A DNA stretch of 64,000 nt from DAOOVD01 sp035369845 (lineage in GTDB: Bacteria; Bacillota; Desulfotomaculia; Desulfotomaculales; Pelotomaculaceae). Below, in pieces: positions 1 through 8,099 of the stretch. Positions within the stretch are counted from its first letter, which is position 1, and each line of letters begins with the position of its first letter. The translations under genes were made by a program, and so were the position numbers. Under the pieces are notes generated by a model. That model was given only the letters and a program-made list of their open reading frames with translations, was not told the DNA's origin and searched no databases. The DNA lies in NCBI GenBank assembly GCA_035369845.1, contig DAOOVD010000003.1, forward strand, positions 1-64,000, written 5' to 3'.

Positions 1-924
1 CGTGGTCTCTGTGGGCAGGCCGCACACCCAGCCCCGGTACTTCACCCCGGCCTTCTCTGCCTCCACCCAGTCGCCCTTGCGGAAGAAGCCACCATTAGTG
101 GTGTTCCCAAACCTGGGGCGGACGCCGCCCTCCTGGAAGTTCTGCCGGTGGAGGCTCCGCCTGATGTATCTGAGGCGGCGCCAGACGAAGAACGGGGCTC
201 CCGGCTTGTTTTTGCACCCGGTGACGCCCATCAGCATCGCTGTCGCGTCATTGGCATGGGTTTCCGGAATTTGCTCCCATTTCCTACTGACCTGTTTTTG
301 CAGGCCGAACTTCTCCCGCCAGGCGTCGGTCTCGGAGACTTCGACCAGTTTAAGGGCAGCCAGATTCTGGTACTCCCGGTAGGTGAGCGTTTTACCGATC
401 TCGACCGTGGAGAAATGCTTGCCGTCACGATACCTGTAGTGGTTGTAGCGCACGTCCTCGGTGACGATGAGCCGGATGGGAAAAATCTTGCACAGCTCAC
501 GGACGACCTTCAGCCTCGTCTCGACCTTGGACCGCTGGGTGGGGGCCAGCCAGTAGCCCTTCCTCCTGCGGTTGTCAAAGCGGGCCGGCCGCCGGGGCGT
601 CTTGCGGTACCTCCTGGCGCGGCGCAGGTGCCGGCGGGCCTCCATCTTCCGCGGTACGTCGTCGGGCAGGAGGACCATGGCCTTAAGCTCGACCTGTTTG
701 CGGGAGGCCACGGCCACTCCGTCGTACTTTGCCCCCGGGTCCACGGCCAGGGCCACGGGCTGCGTCGCGGTCCCGACCGGCCGCAGCATCCGGATGTAGA
801 AGAGCCCCAACTTGTTCCGCCGGGGCTCCGCCAGGCCGCCCCTGATGAGGAGTCTCACCTTTCTCGGGGTGGTGGGCATGAGGGGATTTCCGTCCATGCC
901 CACCACGGGCACCCTTGTGATCAT
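1..924 (-). CDS. isrB: IsrB-type RNA-guided nickase (HNH-less IscB family), 3' end outside window
   Basis: The minus-strand frame from ATG 924 is open for 308 codons to the window edge. It starts with the PLMP motif (NPLMPTTP, about residues 13-20). The RuvC-I segment LAVDPGAKYDGVAV follows near residue 60 with its catalytic Asp. An arginine-rich bridge helix (RRHLRRARRYR, then RRPARFDNRRR) comes next, then RuvC-II with Glu in LIVTEDVRYNH, and RuvC-III with ETHANDAT. No HNH domain lies between RuvC-II and RuvC-III, which separates IsrB from IscB. The C-terminal GGFFRKGDWVE stretch resembles the target-adjacent-motif adaptor region. IsrB proteins nick DNA guided by an omega-RNA encoded upstream. 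Composition is far more GC-rich than the neighbours, so it is a separate arrival inside the larger element. Confidence 0.9.
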   Translation of the reverse strand, partial: MITRVPVVGMDGNPLMPTTPRKVRLLIRGGLAEPRRNKLGLFYIRMLRPVGTATQPVALAVDPGAKYDGVAVASRKQVELKAMVLLPDDVPRKMEARRHLRRARRYRKTPRRPARFDNRRRKGYWLAPTQRSKVETRLKVVRELCKIFPIRLIVTEDVRYNHYRYRDGKHFSTVEIGKTLTYREYQNLAALKLVEVSETDAWREKFGLQKQVSRKWEQIPETHANDATAMLMGVTGCKNKPGAPFFVWRRLRYIRRSLHRQNFQEGGVRPRFGNTTNGGFFRKGDWVEAEKAGVKYRGWVCGLPTETT

Positions 925-1175
925 TTGCCGATACTCGGCCTCCTTTCGGAGTGATTGTCGCCTCGGCGCCGTCCGCAGGGCTTAGCACGGTCTTGGCCAT
1001 GCACGGCATTTAGCGGTTCTGCCTCATATAGTCCGGGCTGGCGAAACACCCGGAAGTGATTAGGTAGCCCTGCAAACCCCTGCGGCCGTCAGGCCGCCGC
1101 CTGGTCAGCCAGTTACCCCTGCCCCCGCCAGGACAAGCCCCTCAATTTATTGAGGGGTGGTTGACATACTCGTAC
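925..1175 (-). ncRNA. Predicted omega-RNA (HEARO-like) of IsrB with guide taken from recU
   Basis: The 230 bases upstream of isrB have no coding frame and many short hairpins. There is an 8-bp stem at 1138-1157, GCGGCC/GGCCGC around a GTCA loop at 1082-1097, a CTCC-GAAA-GGAG tetraloop near 940-955, and a GCCGA/TCGGC stem just before the start codon. In the IscB/IsrB family the omega-RNA lies upstream of the protein gene. Its 5' guide comes from the DNA flanking the element, here the recU coding strand just beyond 1157. The exact RNA ends and guide length cannot be read from sequence. Confidence 0.6.
1138..1157. mobile_element. Terminal hairpin and boundary of the IsrB element
   Basis: A perfect 8-bp inverted repeat (CCCCTCAA, loop TTTA, TTGAGGGG) marks the sharp change from AT-rich recU sequence to GC-rich IsrB sequence. 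The recU reading frame ends inside it. IS200/IS605-like elements carrying IscB or IsrB have subterminal hairpins of this kind at their left end. No transposase TnpA is visible, so the copy may depend on one in trans. Confidence 0.6.
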
Positions 1176-1471
1176 TGGTGCAGCTCCAGCTTCGACAGCG
1201 GCCACCTGTCGCCCTTGGAAACCTCTTTCGTGTCGAAAGCTATCGGGAGCGGCCCGTCAGGCAGGGCGACATGCCCGATGAAGTCTACGGCGGCCTTTTC
1301 CTCTACCTTGGCACTTACAATCCTGGAACCAGATCTAATGGGCACCCATGCCGTCGGGACCTTGTGGATTGCTGCCCTGCCTTGGACACGGTAAACAACG
1401 TTGGCTTGGATAACAAGTTTCTCCAAGGTCTGGCCACGGTTGGATAAAGAGATTATCGGCCCAATACCCAC
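1142..1471 (-). pseudogene. recU: RecU-type Holliday junction resolvase, C-terminus lost to IsrB insertion
   Basis: The protein starts NRGQTLEKLV shortly after the start. It then has a conserved HK-PTAWVPI segment and the nuclease-core pattern KAAVDFIGHV, FDTKE, WPLSKLELHQYEY, which matches RecU (fold related to type II endonucleases; the Asp and Glu-x-Lys are the metal site). RecU is usually about 200 residues. This one ends after about 110, where VNHPSIN runs into the IsrB terminal hairpin. The frame is open up to 1540, but that part overlaps a terminator. GTG 1471, preceded by a GGGGAT sequence, is the more likely start. Loss of the C-terminal helices probably inactivates it, although the catalytic residues remain. 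Confidence 0.75.
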
Positions 1472-1484
1472 AAAATCATCCCCA

Positions 1485-1527
1485 TAAAATATAAAACAGG
1501 CCCGGGTAATCTTTCCCCGAGCCTGTT
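1485..1527 (-). terminator. Rho-independent terminator before recU
   Basis: Twelve-base arms at 1495-1506 and 1516-1527 pair completely apart from one G-U. The minus-strand sequence after the stem is T-rich (TTATATTTTAT). It would end transcription coming from the DIP1984-family gene and argues that recU translation starts downstream of it. Confidence 0.75.
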
Positions 1528-1752
1528 GCCCCTTTCCCATCCCTCACCCGTATTACTTACCAGCGCATCGGTATTAATTATTACGCCTTACAACCTTCTA
1601 AAGGTTTTTGCTCATGTGCAAATTACTCTATGCAGCTTGACTCATGTACACAAATCCCTGAAGAAGATACGGGGAAACTTTTTGCACCAATTTCACGCCT
1701 CGGTGCAAACAGGCGGCGCTCTCAGCAAGCAATTCGGGCTACGCCAGATTTA

Positions 1753-2214
1753 TTATATATTTTGAAGTTCTACTGTCCAGTTAGCAGCTTGGATTTTCGC
1801 GTCCAATTCGCGCAGTTCTTTTGCAACATTATCGGCTGCTTTTCTAATTTCAGCAATATTCACAGTCGCAACATACCTTATCTCGTTTCTGCTAAAACGG
1901 TCGCGGACCGAGGACGCCGCAGAAGCCGCATTATTAAGAATACTATGTTTAAGGCTTAACATATCTCTCTCAGCTATAGCCTCCATGATCGTTTTACCGT
2001 CAGGCATAACCGCCTTTGCGTTTGTGGCGTTAATCTGCACAATCAGGCGGTAATAGTCGTCAATCAACTGATTAATCTCTTGGATCGTCTCGGCCGGGTT
2101 TTCTGCCGGCTTGTCACCTTCCTGCACCAGGACGTCATCGACAAGCCTCTTTGTTAAAGCGTTGATGCGCTGTTTGATATTTTTCCTCTCCAGCAAAGCT
2201 TCTGCCAGTTTCAC
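1753..2214 (-). CDS. DIP1984 (septicolysin-like) family protein
   Basis: This 153-residue protein starts MKLAEALLERK. It has the family's spaced signatures VQEGDKPAENP, INATNAKAVMPDGKTIMEAIAERD, SRNEIRYVATVN and the C-terminal KELRELDAKIQAANW. It is predicted to be almost all alpha-helical with no signal peptide or membrane segment. Function in this family is not established; the septicolysin name is historical. It is the last gene of the long leftward run that includes the ParB/ClpX cassettes and lies 34 bp after gene Y of copy A, so it is probably cotranscribed with it. Confidence 0.8.
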   Translation of the reverse strand: MKLAEALLERKNIKQRINALTKRLVDDVLVQEGDKPAENPAETIQEINQLIDDYYRLIVQINATNAKAVMPDGKTIMEAIAERDMLSLKHSILNNAASAASSVRDRFSRNEIRYVATVNIAEIRKAADNVAKELRELDAKIQAANWTVELQNI

Positions 2215-2248
2215 AAAGAACCACTCCTTTTTTTTAGTTTTGGCTTAA

Positions 2249-3238
2249 CTACTTTATCCTCTTTATATTGCTGTTACTATTTTTATTTTTAACTTTCGGC
2301 ATAACCATCTCACTGTCGCTCATAATGTCGTCGATGCAGTTCCAAATGTCCGGCAATTGCGCAAACAGCACATAAGCGTCGGGAACGTGATTTTTGAGTG
2401 TACCGGCTACGTACTCGCGCATAACCTCGGCCGCCGGTTCCACTTCCCAACGCAGTTCGTCCAGCAAACGTTCGCAGTAGTCCAAATCGGCAGACGCGCC
2501 GACAATGATAACAGGCAGCAGAACCGACAACATTAACATTTCTTTCTGTCCCACGCCCTCCGGCTGTATCTTGCACTTGGCCGGCACGGGCACTATGTTG
2601 TCGGGATACCTGAGTATCCTGTTTACATCACAAAATATTCTTTCGAATTCTTCCGCTTTGAAGGGCGGTATGAACCGGTCACCGACGTACAACCTGATCC
2701 CCCGGCTTCTGAAAGGCGACAGTGGTTTGAAATCCGGCACAACCGCAAAAACGCTTCTCACATTCGCGGCAATGCGGCTTAATGTCCCGTGAGGCAAGCT
2801 TTCAGCCATTAACTGTATCTCGTTTTTGTTTTCTATAAACACCGGTATGATTCCGTACAGCGTGAGGATACCCGTTTCTTCTTCCACCGGAGGCGATGGC
2901 ATTACAGGATGTTTCTCCAGCAATGCGGACAGGACCTTCGGGTTTTTTGCCACATCCAGCGCCCACGCGCTGTATGATTCCCGCTTCTTTGCCCAGTAAG
3001 GCTTTTTCTTCAGCCAATTTTTATACGTCTCCTTATCGAACGGCACATGGACGATACGGACCGGTCTGCAAGATATTACGTCCAAACAATTCTGACGCTC
3101 CAGCAAATAATCTTTATATTCGTCCAGGCTGCGGCCCATCTCCTTAAAGTCTTCCAGAGAGAACACCGCTGCCGCTACCAAACTGCCTTCAGCGGCAATA
3201 CCCTGATAAATATCGTATGTTCTAATTTGAATCACCAT
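2249..3238 (-). CDS. Cassette protein Y, copy A (unknown function)
   Basis: I do not recognise this 329-residue protein. It is clearly paralogous to the gene at 8044-8718. Both have YDI-x2-G-x2-x-EGSLVAA near the N-terminus, then EYKDYLLE, then SAWALDV(A/V)KNP followed by a proline-rich loop, then YGI-(I/V)P and GDRFI/ADRFI. Copy A is about 100 residues longer, with an acidic region and a Lys/Asn-rich tail. There is no signal peptide or obvious membrane segment. The gene follows clpX copy A by 87 bp on the same strand. The position after ClpX in both copies suggests a substrate, adaptor or partner of that ClpX; this is inference. Confidence 0.8.
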   Translation of the reverse strand: MVIQIRTYDIYQGIAAEGSLVAAAVFSLEDFKEMGRSLDEYKDYLLERQNCLDVISCRPVRIVHVPFDKETYKNWLKKKPYWAKKRESYSAWALDVAKNPKVLSALLEKHPVMPSPPVEEETGILTLYGIIPVFIENKNEIQLMAESLPHGTLSRIAANVRSVFAVVPDFKPLSPFRSRGIRLYVGDRFIPPFKAEEFERIFCDVNRILRYPDNIVPVPAKCKIQPEGVGQKEMLMLSVLLPVIIVGASADLDYCERLLDELRWEVEPAAEVMREYVAGTLKNHVPDAYVLFAQLPDIWNCIDDIMSDSEMVMPKVKNKNSNSNIKRIK

Positions 3239-3325
3239 TCCTTTCTGCCGCGCGGATGCCCCTGCCTTTAAGCGCGAGGTCTATGGCACTTCTTGCACCC
3301 TGCGAGTTTTGTAAACCCGGTCTTT

Positions 3326-4537
3326 TTACGCCGTCTTTTTCTTCTTATCCGGCAACACTCTGGGCTTCTCTTTCCATAACACCGTTTCGGTAGAAATTAC
3401 GTACCTGCACCCTTCCGCCGGGTCGAACATGATGTCCAGCATCACTTCTTCCATTACCGCCCGCAGTCCCCTGGCCCCGGTACCCCTCTCCAGCGCCTCC
3501 CGAGCCACTGCCTCCAAAGCGCCCGGCGTGAACTCCAGCGTAACCCCGTCCGGCTTGAGAAGAGCCTGATACTGTTTCACCAGGGCGTTTTTTGGTTCGG
3601 TGAGTATCCGTACCAGGTCGGCTTCCGTCAGTTTGTCCACCGGCACCACAACTGGCAGCCTGCCGATAAACTCGGGGATGAAACCGTATTTTACAAGATC
3701 TTCGGTAGTTACATTTTCCAGATCGTTGCTGTTTTTGGTAGTTGGCAACACGCCGAAACCAATGAATTTTTTATTCGTTCTTTCACGGACGATACTGTCC
3801 AACCCGACAAAAGCCCCTCCACAAATGAAAAGTATGTTTTTGGTGTCAATTTGCATGCATTCCTGGTGAGGATGCTTGCGGCCACCCTGGGGCGGCACGT
3901 TTGCCGCGACGCCTTCCAGCAACTTCAACAACGCCTGCTGGACGCCTTCGCCGGAAACGTCCCTAGTAATGGAGGGGTTTTCCGACTTGCGGGCGATCTT
4001 GTCTATCTCATCTATGTAGACAATACCTTTCTCGGCCTTTTCTATGTTATAGTCCGCTGCCTGAATCAGTTTGAGCAGGATATTTTCCACATCCTCGCCA
4101 ACGTAGCCGGTTTCTGTAAGCGATGTCGCATCAGTTATCGCAAAAGGCACCTTGAGCAGTTTCGCAAGGGTCTCCACCAGGTAGGTCTTTCCGCTGCCGG
4201 TCGGTCCTAAAAGCAGGACGTTGCTTTTCTGGATTTCTAAGCTGTTATCGTTGCAAGTAATTCTTTTGTAGTGGTTGTAAGCGGCTACCGCCAGTGCTTT
4301 TTTGGCTTTGTCCTGACTGATTACATACTTGTCCAGGTGCTCTTTAATTTCTTTGGGTTTAGGAATAACCATTTCCTGGTTAATTTCTAGCTCGTCCGCT
4401 AAAATTTCGTTGCACAGGTCTATGCACTCGTCGCATATGTGGACGTTGGGGCCTGCAACCAGTTTGTTTACTTCGCTATGGAACTTGCCGCAAAACGAGC
4501 AGCGGATGGGTTTTTCGTTTGTTTTTGGTTTTGTCAA
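3326..4537 (-). CDS. clpX: ClpX-type AAA+ unfoldase, cassette copy A
   Basis: This is a near full-length ClpX (about 403 residues from TTG 4537, which has AAAGGAG 11 bases upstream; the frame extends to 4567). It has an N-terminal C4 zinc finger (CSFCGK ... CDECIDLC), Walker A GPTGSGKT, pore loop TGYVGED, Walker [12 protein letters not shown] and the RKH pore loop GGRKHPHQE. The ClpP-docking IGFG loop and the sensor-2 GARGLR are also present. ClpX unfolds tagged proteins and feeds ClpP, or remodels complexes alone. No clpP gene is in the window. Zinc finger, docking loop and catalytic residues are all intact, so it should be active with host ClpP. A second copy lies at 8753-9961. Confidence 0.95.
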   Translation of the reverse strand: MTKPKTNEKPIRCSFCGKFHSEVNKLVAGPNVHICDECIDLCNEILADELEINQEMVIPKPKEIKEHLDKYVISQDKAKKALAVAAYNHYKRITCNDNSLEIQKSNVLLLGPTGSGKTYLVETLAKLLKVPFAITDATSLTETGYVGEDVENILLKLIQAADYNIEKAEKGIVYIDEIDKIARKSENPSITRDVSGEGVQQALLKLLEGVAANVPPQGGRKHPHQECMQIDTKNILFICGGAFVGLDSIVRERTNKKFIGFGVLPTTKNSNDLENVTTEDLVKYGFIPEFIGRLPVVVPVDKLTEADLVRILTEPKNALVKQYQALLKPDGVTLEFTPGALEAVAREALERGTGARGLRAVMEEVMLDIMFDPAEGCRYVISTETVLWKEKPRVLPDKKKKTA

Positions 4538-4559
4538 AACGCCAACAACTCCTTTTCTA

Positions 4560-4586
4560 AAATACAAAGACCCGGCTTTTGCCGGG
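4560..4586 (-). terminator. Hairpin terminator just upstream of clpX copy A
   Basis: CCCGGC-AAAA-GCCGGG at 4571-4586 is followed on the minus strand by TCTTTGTATTTT. It lies between the 286-residue ParB-fold gene and the clpX start, about 20 bases before the ribosome binding site. It may end the upstream transcript, or limit read-through so that ClpX is made at a lower level than the ParB protein. Confidence 0.65.
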
Positions 4587-4642
4587 CGCGGGGTATGTAT
4601 GGCAGCAGGAGCGCAAAGTCAAGAGTTAAACCGAAAGCTGGC

Positions 4643-5503
4643 TTAAAACAACCTCAGCCACATCTGAGTCAGCTGCTTCATGTGATACATACGCCAGCAC
4701 CCAAAACGATATACGGTCTTTAAAGGCGGGTTTGATGATTTTGGGGAAAATATTTCTTTTGCCGGGGCTTCTAAAAGCCAGATTTTTGTTTTTGAGTGAT
4801 CCGGCTCGATCAAAACCTCAGACTCTACAACGAGCCGGTCCATGCGCCGGAAAATACCTCGCTTTTCCGATTTTCTACAAACTGAAACCTTATACTTAAA
4901 CCCCGGGAAAAGCTCTACAAAAGAACCCTCTGTATTCTGAGGCACATCCAGCCACGCTCCGCGAAAATCGAACGCACCTGCAATCATCCCCGGAGGGCTG
5001 CTTACCCATAAATAGGCAACTGTCCCCCTAACACCTTGAGGATTCCGAAAGTTCAGACCAAAAGAAGAAGAAAAACAATAATGACCAGGCCTGCCTTCCG
5101 GCATCAACAAAGATTCGGTGTCCTCTTTTAGACGATACACAACAGCTTTCAGATTTTTAACTCCGGCTCTCTTTGCCAAACACACGCGGTGCTTGCCTTC
5201 CGACACCCAAAACCGGCCTTCGTATTCCAGGAGCCGGATTGGATCGCGTTCGGCGAACGGCGTCTCGCCTTTCTTAAATATTTCCCAAAACTTCCGGCAG
5301 CGGCTGTACCTCAGACAAATGTCGAGTGATTCAGGGCGTTTTGCATTTTCGACAAGCGCTTCGAGGATCTCTTCTTCGCTATTCCTGTAAGCGCTTAACC
5401 CTAACTCCTGCAGCAAAAGGCACCTGCTACCCAACTCGGACGGAAACTCAATAATATCCGAGACTTTTACAATACGAATTTCCGATTTTTGTTTTTGAAC
5501 CAT
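4643..5503 (-). CDS. ParB/sulfiredoxin-fold domain protein
   Basis: This 286-residue protein is present only in cassette copy A. The segment YEGRFWVSEGKHRVCLAKRAGV (about residues 92-113) matches the core of the ParB N-terminal nuclease-like/CTP-binding fold, with GKHRV in place of the usual G-x-H/R-R. The upstream DPIRLLEY strand also fits. The rest, with many aromatic residues and a basic C-terminus, is unassigned. The start is ATG 5503, preceded by GAGGCGG. It sits between the 110-residue gene and the terminator before clpX. A DNA-binding or switch role beside the larger ParB-like protein is inference. Confidence 0.7.
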   Translation of the reverse strand: MVQKQKSEIRIVKVSDIIEFPSELGSRCLLLQELGLSAYRNSEEEILEALVENAKRPESLDICLRYSRCRKFWEIFKKGETPFAERDPIRLLEYEGRFWVSEGKHRVCLAKRAGVKNLKAVVYRLKEDTESLLMPEGRPGHYCFSSSFGLNFRNPQGVRGTVAYLWVSSPPGMIAGAFDFRGAWLDVPQNTEGSFVELFPGFKYKVSVCRKSEKRGIFRRMDRLVVESEVLIEPDHSKTKIWLLEAPAKEIFSPKSSNPPLKTVYRFGCWRMYHMKQLTQMWLRLF

Positions 5504-5531
5504 TGCTACCGCCTCGTTAATCCACTTTCCT

Positions 5532-5864
5532 TTAGCGACAACCCAATACTTTTTGCCTTATTTCTTCCAGAGCCGCTTTTGTCTCAGTAGAATAGTCAGC
5601 GTACGGCAAAACCTGATCCCTCTGGACAATGCCTTCGAAGTACATCTTCCAGTCGCTGCAGCGCTCGAAAAGCTGCATTTTGCAGCCGGGGTATTTTTCG
5701 GCGGCCTCCCGTATGGTGTCGGTAATGCCCGAGTTCCATTTCCCGCCGATAGGCATAAGCACGACTTCCTCTTCTTTGGTGAGCACCGCAAGAACAGCAA
5801 ATACGCACGGATCAGTAAGATTTTTGACAGCTGTTAATGCTTTGTCTTTTGGTTCACCCATCAT
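5532..5864 (-). CDS. Hypothetical protein, 110 residues
   Basis: I do not recognise it. It is a soluble mixed alpha/beta protein with hydrophobic strands VFAVLAVL and VVLMPIGGKW, a CSDWKMYFEG segment and a helical C-terminus; no signal peptide. It lies 28 bp before the ParB-fold gene and 35 bp after protein X copy A, all on one strand, so it is in the same operon. It is absent from cassette copy B. Confidence 0.6.
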   Translation of the reverse strand: MMGEPKDKALTAVKNLTDPCVFAVLAVLTKEEEVVLMPIGGKWNSGITDTIREAAEKYPGCKMQLFERCSDWKMYFEGIVQRDQVLPYADYSTETKAALEEIRQKVLGCR

Positions 5865-5899
5865 AGAATACCCCCATCCGGCCTGCTCTTGTCGAGTTT

Positions 5900-6736
5900 T
5901 TACCGTCTTGATAGGTCAACAATTATCAGTTCACCGCCTGCAGTATCTGGTTCCCCTGCGAAAAACGCTGCAATTTTGTCCGGTATGAGGTGCAGTGTCG
6001 CCTCGATATGCGGCTTCCACCAGTCAAATATTCCGTGCTCGCGGTGGTTCAGGCTTATTTCCAGTTGAATCTTCAGGGCGTGTTTCAGGCTTTTCTCGGC
6101 AATCTCCCTTAATTCGCGGGAAAACTCGCGCGTGACTTCGTGATTCTTTGTGCAGCGGCCGATTATCTGGGCGGTATCTTCCAGCCGCTGCCGCTCTTTA
6201 AAAGTGATGCTCAAATACCCACGAGCCACGTCGCTCTTGAGGGCATTCCGCATGTAGCAGTCCTCTAAAAGCTTTAGACCGCAGACCGCTATGGCTTTAA
6301 AAAGCCAGTCCTCATTGCAGAAGGAATTCCTGAACAAATACGCTTTTTCTGCGCTGCCGACATACATTTTATCGGTCAGTTTTTTGGCCAGGTACTCGAC
6401 GTATTGGCACAAATATCTGGCACTCCACACGCCCCCGGAAAAATGAGCAGCCCTTTCCTTCCGGTACATCGTCACCAGCCCCGGTCGGACAAGCCTGTCC
6501 CTCCGTTTGGTGTCATTTAGCTGGGCAATGAGCATATTCTTGCTGGCAGTGCCCGGAGGTACTTTGTTTATAAGGTCGGCATAGTGAACGGTGTTCCAGT
6601 TTTTAGCCAGAAATATTTCATTCGCAATGTCCAGCTCTTCCTCGATTCTTTTCCTCGCCTGGATTTCAGCGAAACGCTCCACCTCCAGGAGATCGACAGG
6701 CTTCGGCTCAGTTGGAACTTGCAACCACTTCGACAT
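5900..6736 (-). CDS. Cassette protein X, copy A (unknown function)
   Basis: This 278-residue protein is paralogous to the one at 9991-10824. Shared features in order are a helical N-terminus with KRIE-ELD-A-E, a YADL motif and a GL-SK segment. These are followed by [41 protein letters not shown], and a GR-TKNHE motif before a long helix. No known catalytic motif is visible. The family seems alpha-helical and soluble. The gene overlaps the end of the parB-like gene by 29 bp, so the two are translationally coupled and probably partners. Function unknown. Confidence 0.8.
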   Translation of the reverse strand: MSKWLQVPTEPKPVDLLEVERFAEIQARKRIEEELDIANEIFLAKNWNTVHYADLINKVPPGTASKNMLIAQLNDTKRRDRLVRPGLVTMYRKERAAHFSGGVWSARYLCQYVEYLAKKLTDKMYVGSAEKAYLFRNSFCNEDWLFKAIAVCGLKLLEDCYMRNALKSDVARGYLSITFKERQRLEDTAQIIGRCTKNHEVTREFSRELREIAEKSLKHALKIQLEISLNHREHGIFDWWKPHIEATLHLIPDKIAAFFAGEPDTAGGELIIVDLSRR

Positions 6737-8099
6737 CTACGACACCACCCTTCAAGCTAACCCATTCTCTCATTTCCCCGGCAGCTTTCTCCAAGAGGCC
6801 GGCGCACTCCATAACGCTCCTGTAGACTTCGATGTCGCTGGAATACCTGCTTATTTCGAGCTCTGCCCGCTTCATGTGTTTTCCAATATCCTGGACAAGG
6901 GACGACAGCATGTCCTGGATTTTGTAGCGGTCCTTCTGCAGGATCTGAGAACGGGTGAGAGCAAGCAGTTCCTCGTTCTTCTTCTGCAGCTCTTGTTTGA
7001 GATTGAGGTAGTCCTCCGGAATCTTTTCAACAACCTTGGGCGGGCGGGATTTCAGCTCGGCAATCTTTTTGTTCAGTCCCGCAATCTGTTCCTGAAGGCT
7101 TTTTATCTTGGCATCGCGGGCGGCAATATCACCGTGCAGCTTTTCTTTGATTGCCTGCTGGGCTTTCTCGTATTTTTCTTTTGCTTCACGAGCCTTTACT
7201 TCAGCCTGCTCTCTGGCCTGTCTGTAGTCCTCGGCCCTTTTCGCCATCCGGGCCGCCTTTTCTTCCAACTCGCGGATTTTTTCTTCAGCCGCTCTGCGCT
7301 CTTCACGGCGGGCATCTTCGGCGACATCAGCCAGCCGGCTCTGCATGTCAGATAGCTCCCTCCGCACGTCGTGCAACTCGTCTTCGGCTTCTATGGCCCG
7401 GCTTTCCAGAGCCTGAGCGTCGGCTTTGGCCTGTTCCAGCTCCTTTTCTAACCGTTCCTTTTCCTCGACCTTTTTGCGCAGGTCCTTTACTTCTGCAACG
7501 GTCATGTCTGCGATTTGTTCCTTGATTTGCCGGTAAATTTCAGCCTGTGCCTCGGGCGACAGGTAAGCTACTTGCTCTGCTGCTGAGGTGCCAAGTTTAC
7601 CGGAGGAAACCATTGCTTGGAATTCAGGTATTAGATCGTTGAGTTTGAGAAGACGATTTAAATGTGTAACATCTACACCAACAACCTCTGCTATATCTTT
7701 GGCCGTCTTAATTTCGCCATTTTGGCGAAATTTAGGCCCCTGTCTTACACCCCAGTATTCCTTTAAAAATGCCGCGCGTCTTGCTTTCTTCATTGGGTCG
7801 TCATCAGACTGGCGCCGTTCCTCGTTCTCTGCAATTAAAAGGTATTCTGCCTCTTCTGGCGAGATGTCTTTGATTTCGATTGGTACTTTTTCTAACCCCA
7901 ACTCTAAAGCAATTCGATACCGTTGGTGACCTGAGATGATTGTGTAGTCAGGTAAGACTTTGAGCGGATCGCGAATACCGTGAAAAGCAATACTGCGCTT
8001 AATCTCTTCGTACTTCTCCTGGGAAAGATCATTATAATACTCATTATTTTTTGGGTGCGGTTTCAGAAGTTTCGGATTGATTTCCCCCATAACTCTCAT
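6708..8099 (-). CDS. ParB-like protein with long coiled coil, cassette copy A
   Basis: This protein has 463 residues. Residues 1-110 form a ParB N-terminal domain with LLKPHPKN, a GIRDPL segment, the box II-like SGHQRYRIA and the box III-like LLIAENEERRQ. A helix-turn-helix follows (KTAKDIAEVVGVDVTHLNRLLK, about 125-150). Residues about 190-400 are a long heptad-rich coiled coil, very rich in Glu, Lys, Arg and Ala. The C-terminal helical part is separate from the coil. ParB proteins bind CTP and load on DNA as clamps, but here the coiled coil is far longer than in Spo0J-type ParB and no ParA gene is present. The start ATG 8099 has GGGGGG four bases upstream. It overlaps gene Y of copy B by 56 bp. 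Confidence 0.85.
   Translation of the reverse strand: MRVMGEINPKLLKPHPKNNEYYNDLSQEKYEEIKRSIAFHGIRDPLKVLPDYTIISGHQRYRIALELGLEKVPIEIKDISPEEAEYLLIAENEERRQSDDDPMKKARRAAFLKEYWGVRQGPKFRQNGEIKTAKDIAEVVGVDVTHLNRLLKLNDLIPEFQAMVSSGKLGTSAAEQVAYLSPEAQAEIYRQIKEQIADMTVAEVKDLRKKVEEKERLEKELEQAKADAQALESRAIEAEDELHDVRRELSDMQSRLADVAEDARREERRAAEEKIRELEEKAARMAKRAEDYRQAREQAEVKAREAKEKYEKAQQAIKEKLHGDIAARDAKIKSLQEQIAGLNKKIAELKSRPPKVVEKIPEDYLNLKQELQKKNEELLALTRSQILQKDRYKIQDMLSSLVQDIGKHMKRAELEISRYSSDIEVYRSVMECAGLLEKAAGEMREWVSLKGGVVDVEVVASSN
7710..7732. repeat. Palindrome inside parB-like gene A
   Basis: Perfect 10-base arms (AATTTCGCCA / TGGCGAAATT) surround a 3-base spacer. It falls in the linker between the ParB domain and the helix-turn-helix and encodes RQNGE. 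Copy B has a palindrome of different sequence but the same geometry and the same CAAAATG centre at the matching site. Confidence 0.85.

Noticed and set aside
148..954. Plus-strand frame of 268 codons and its neighbours at the left edge
   Set aside because: They are antisense to isrB, whose minus-strand frame carries all RuvC and PLMP motifs; the GC-rich sequence keeps other frames open.
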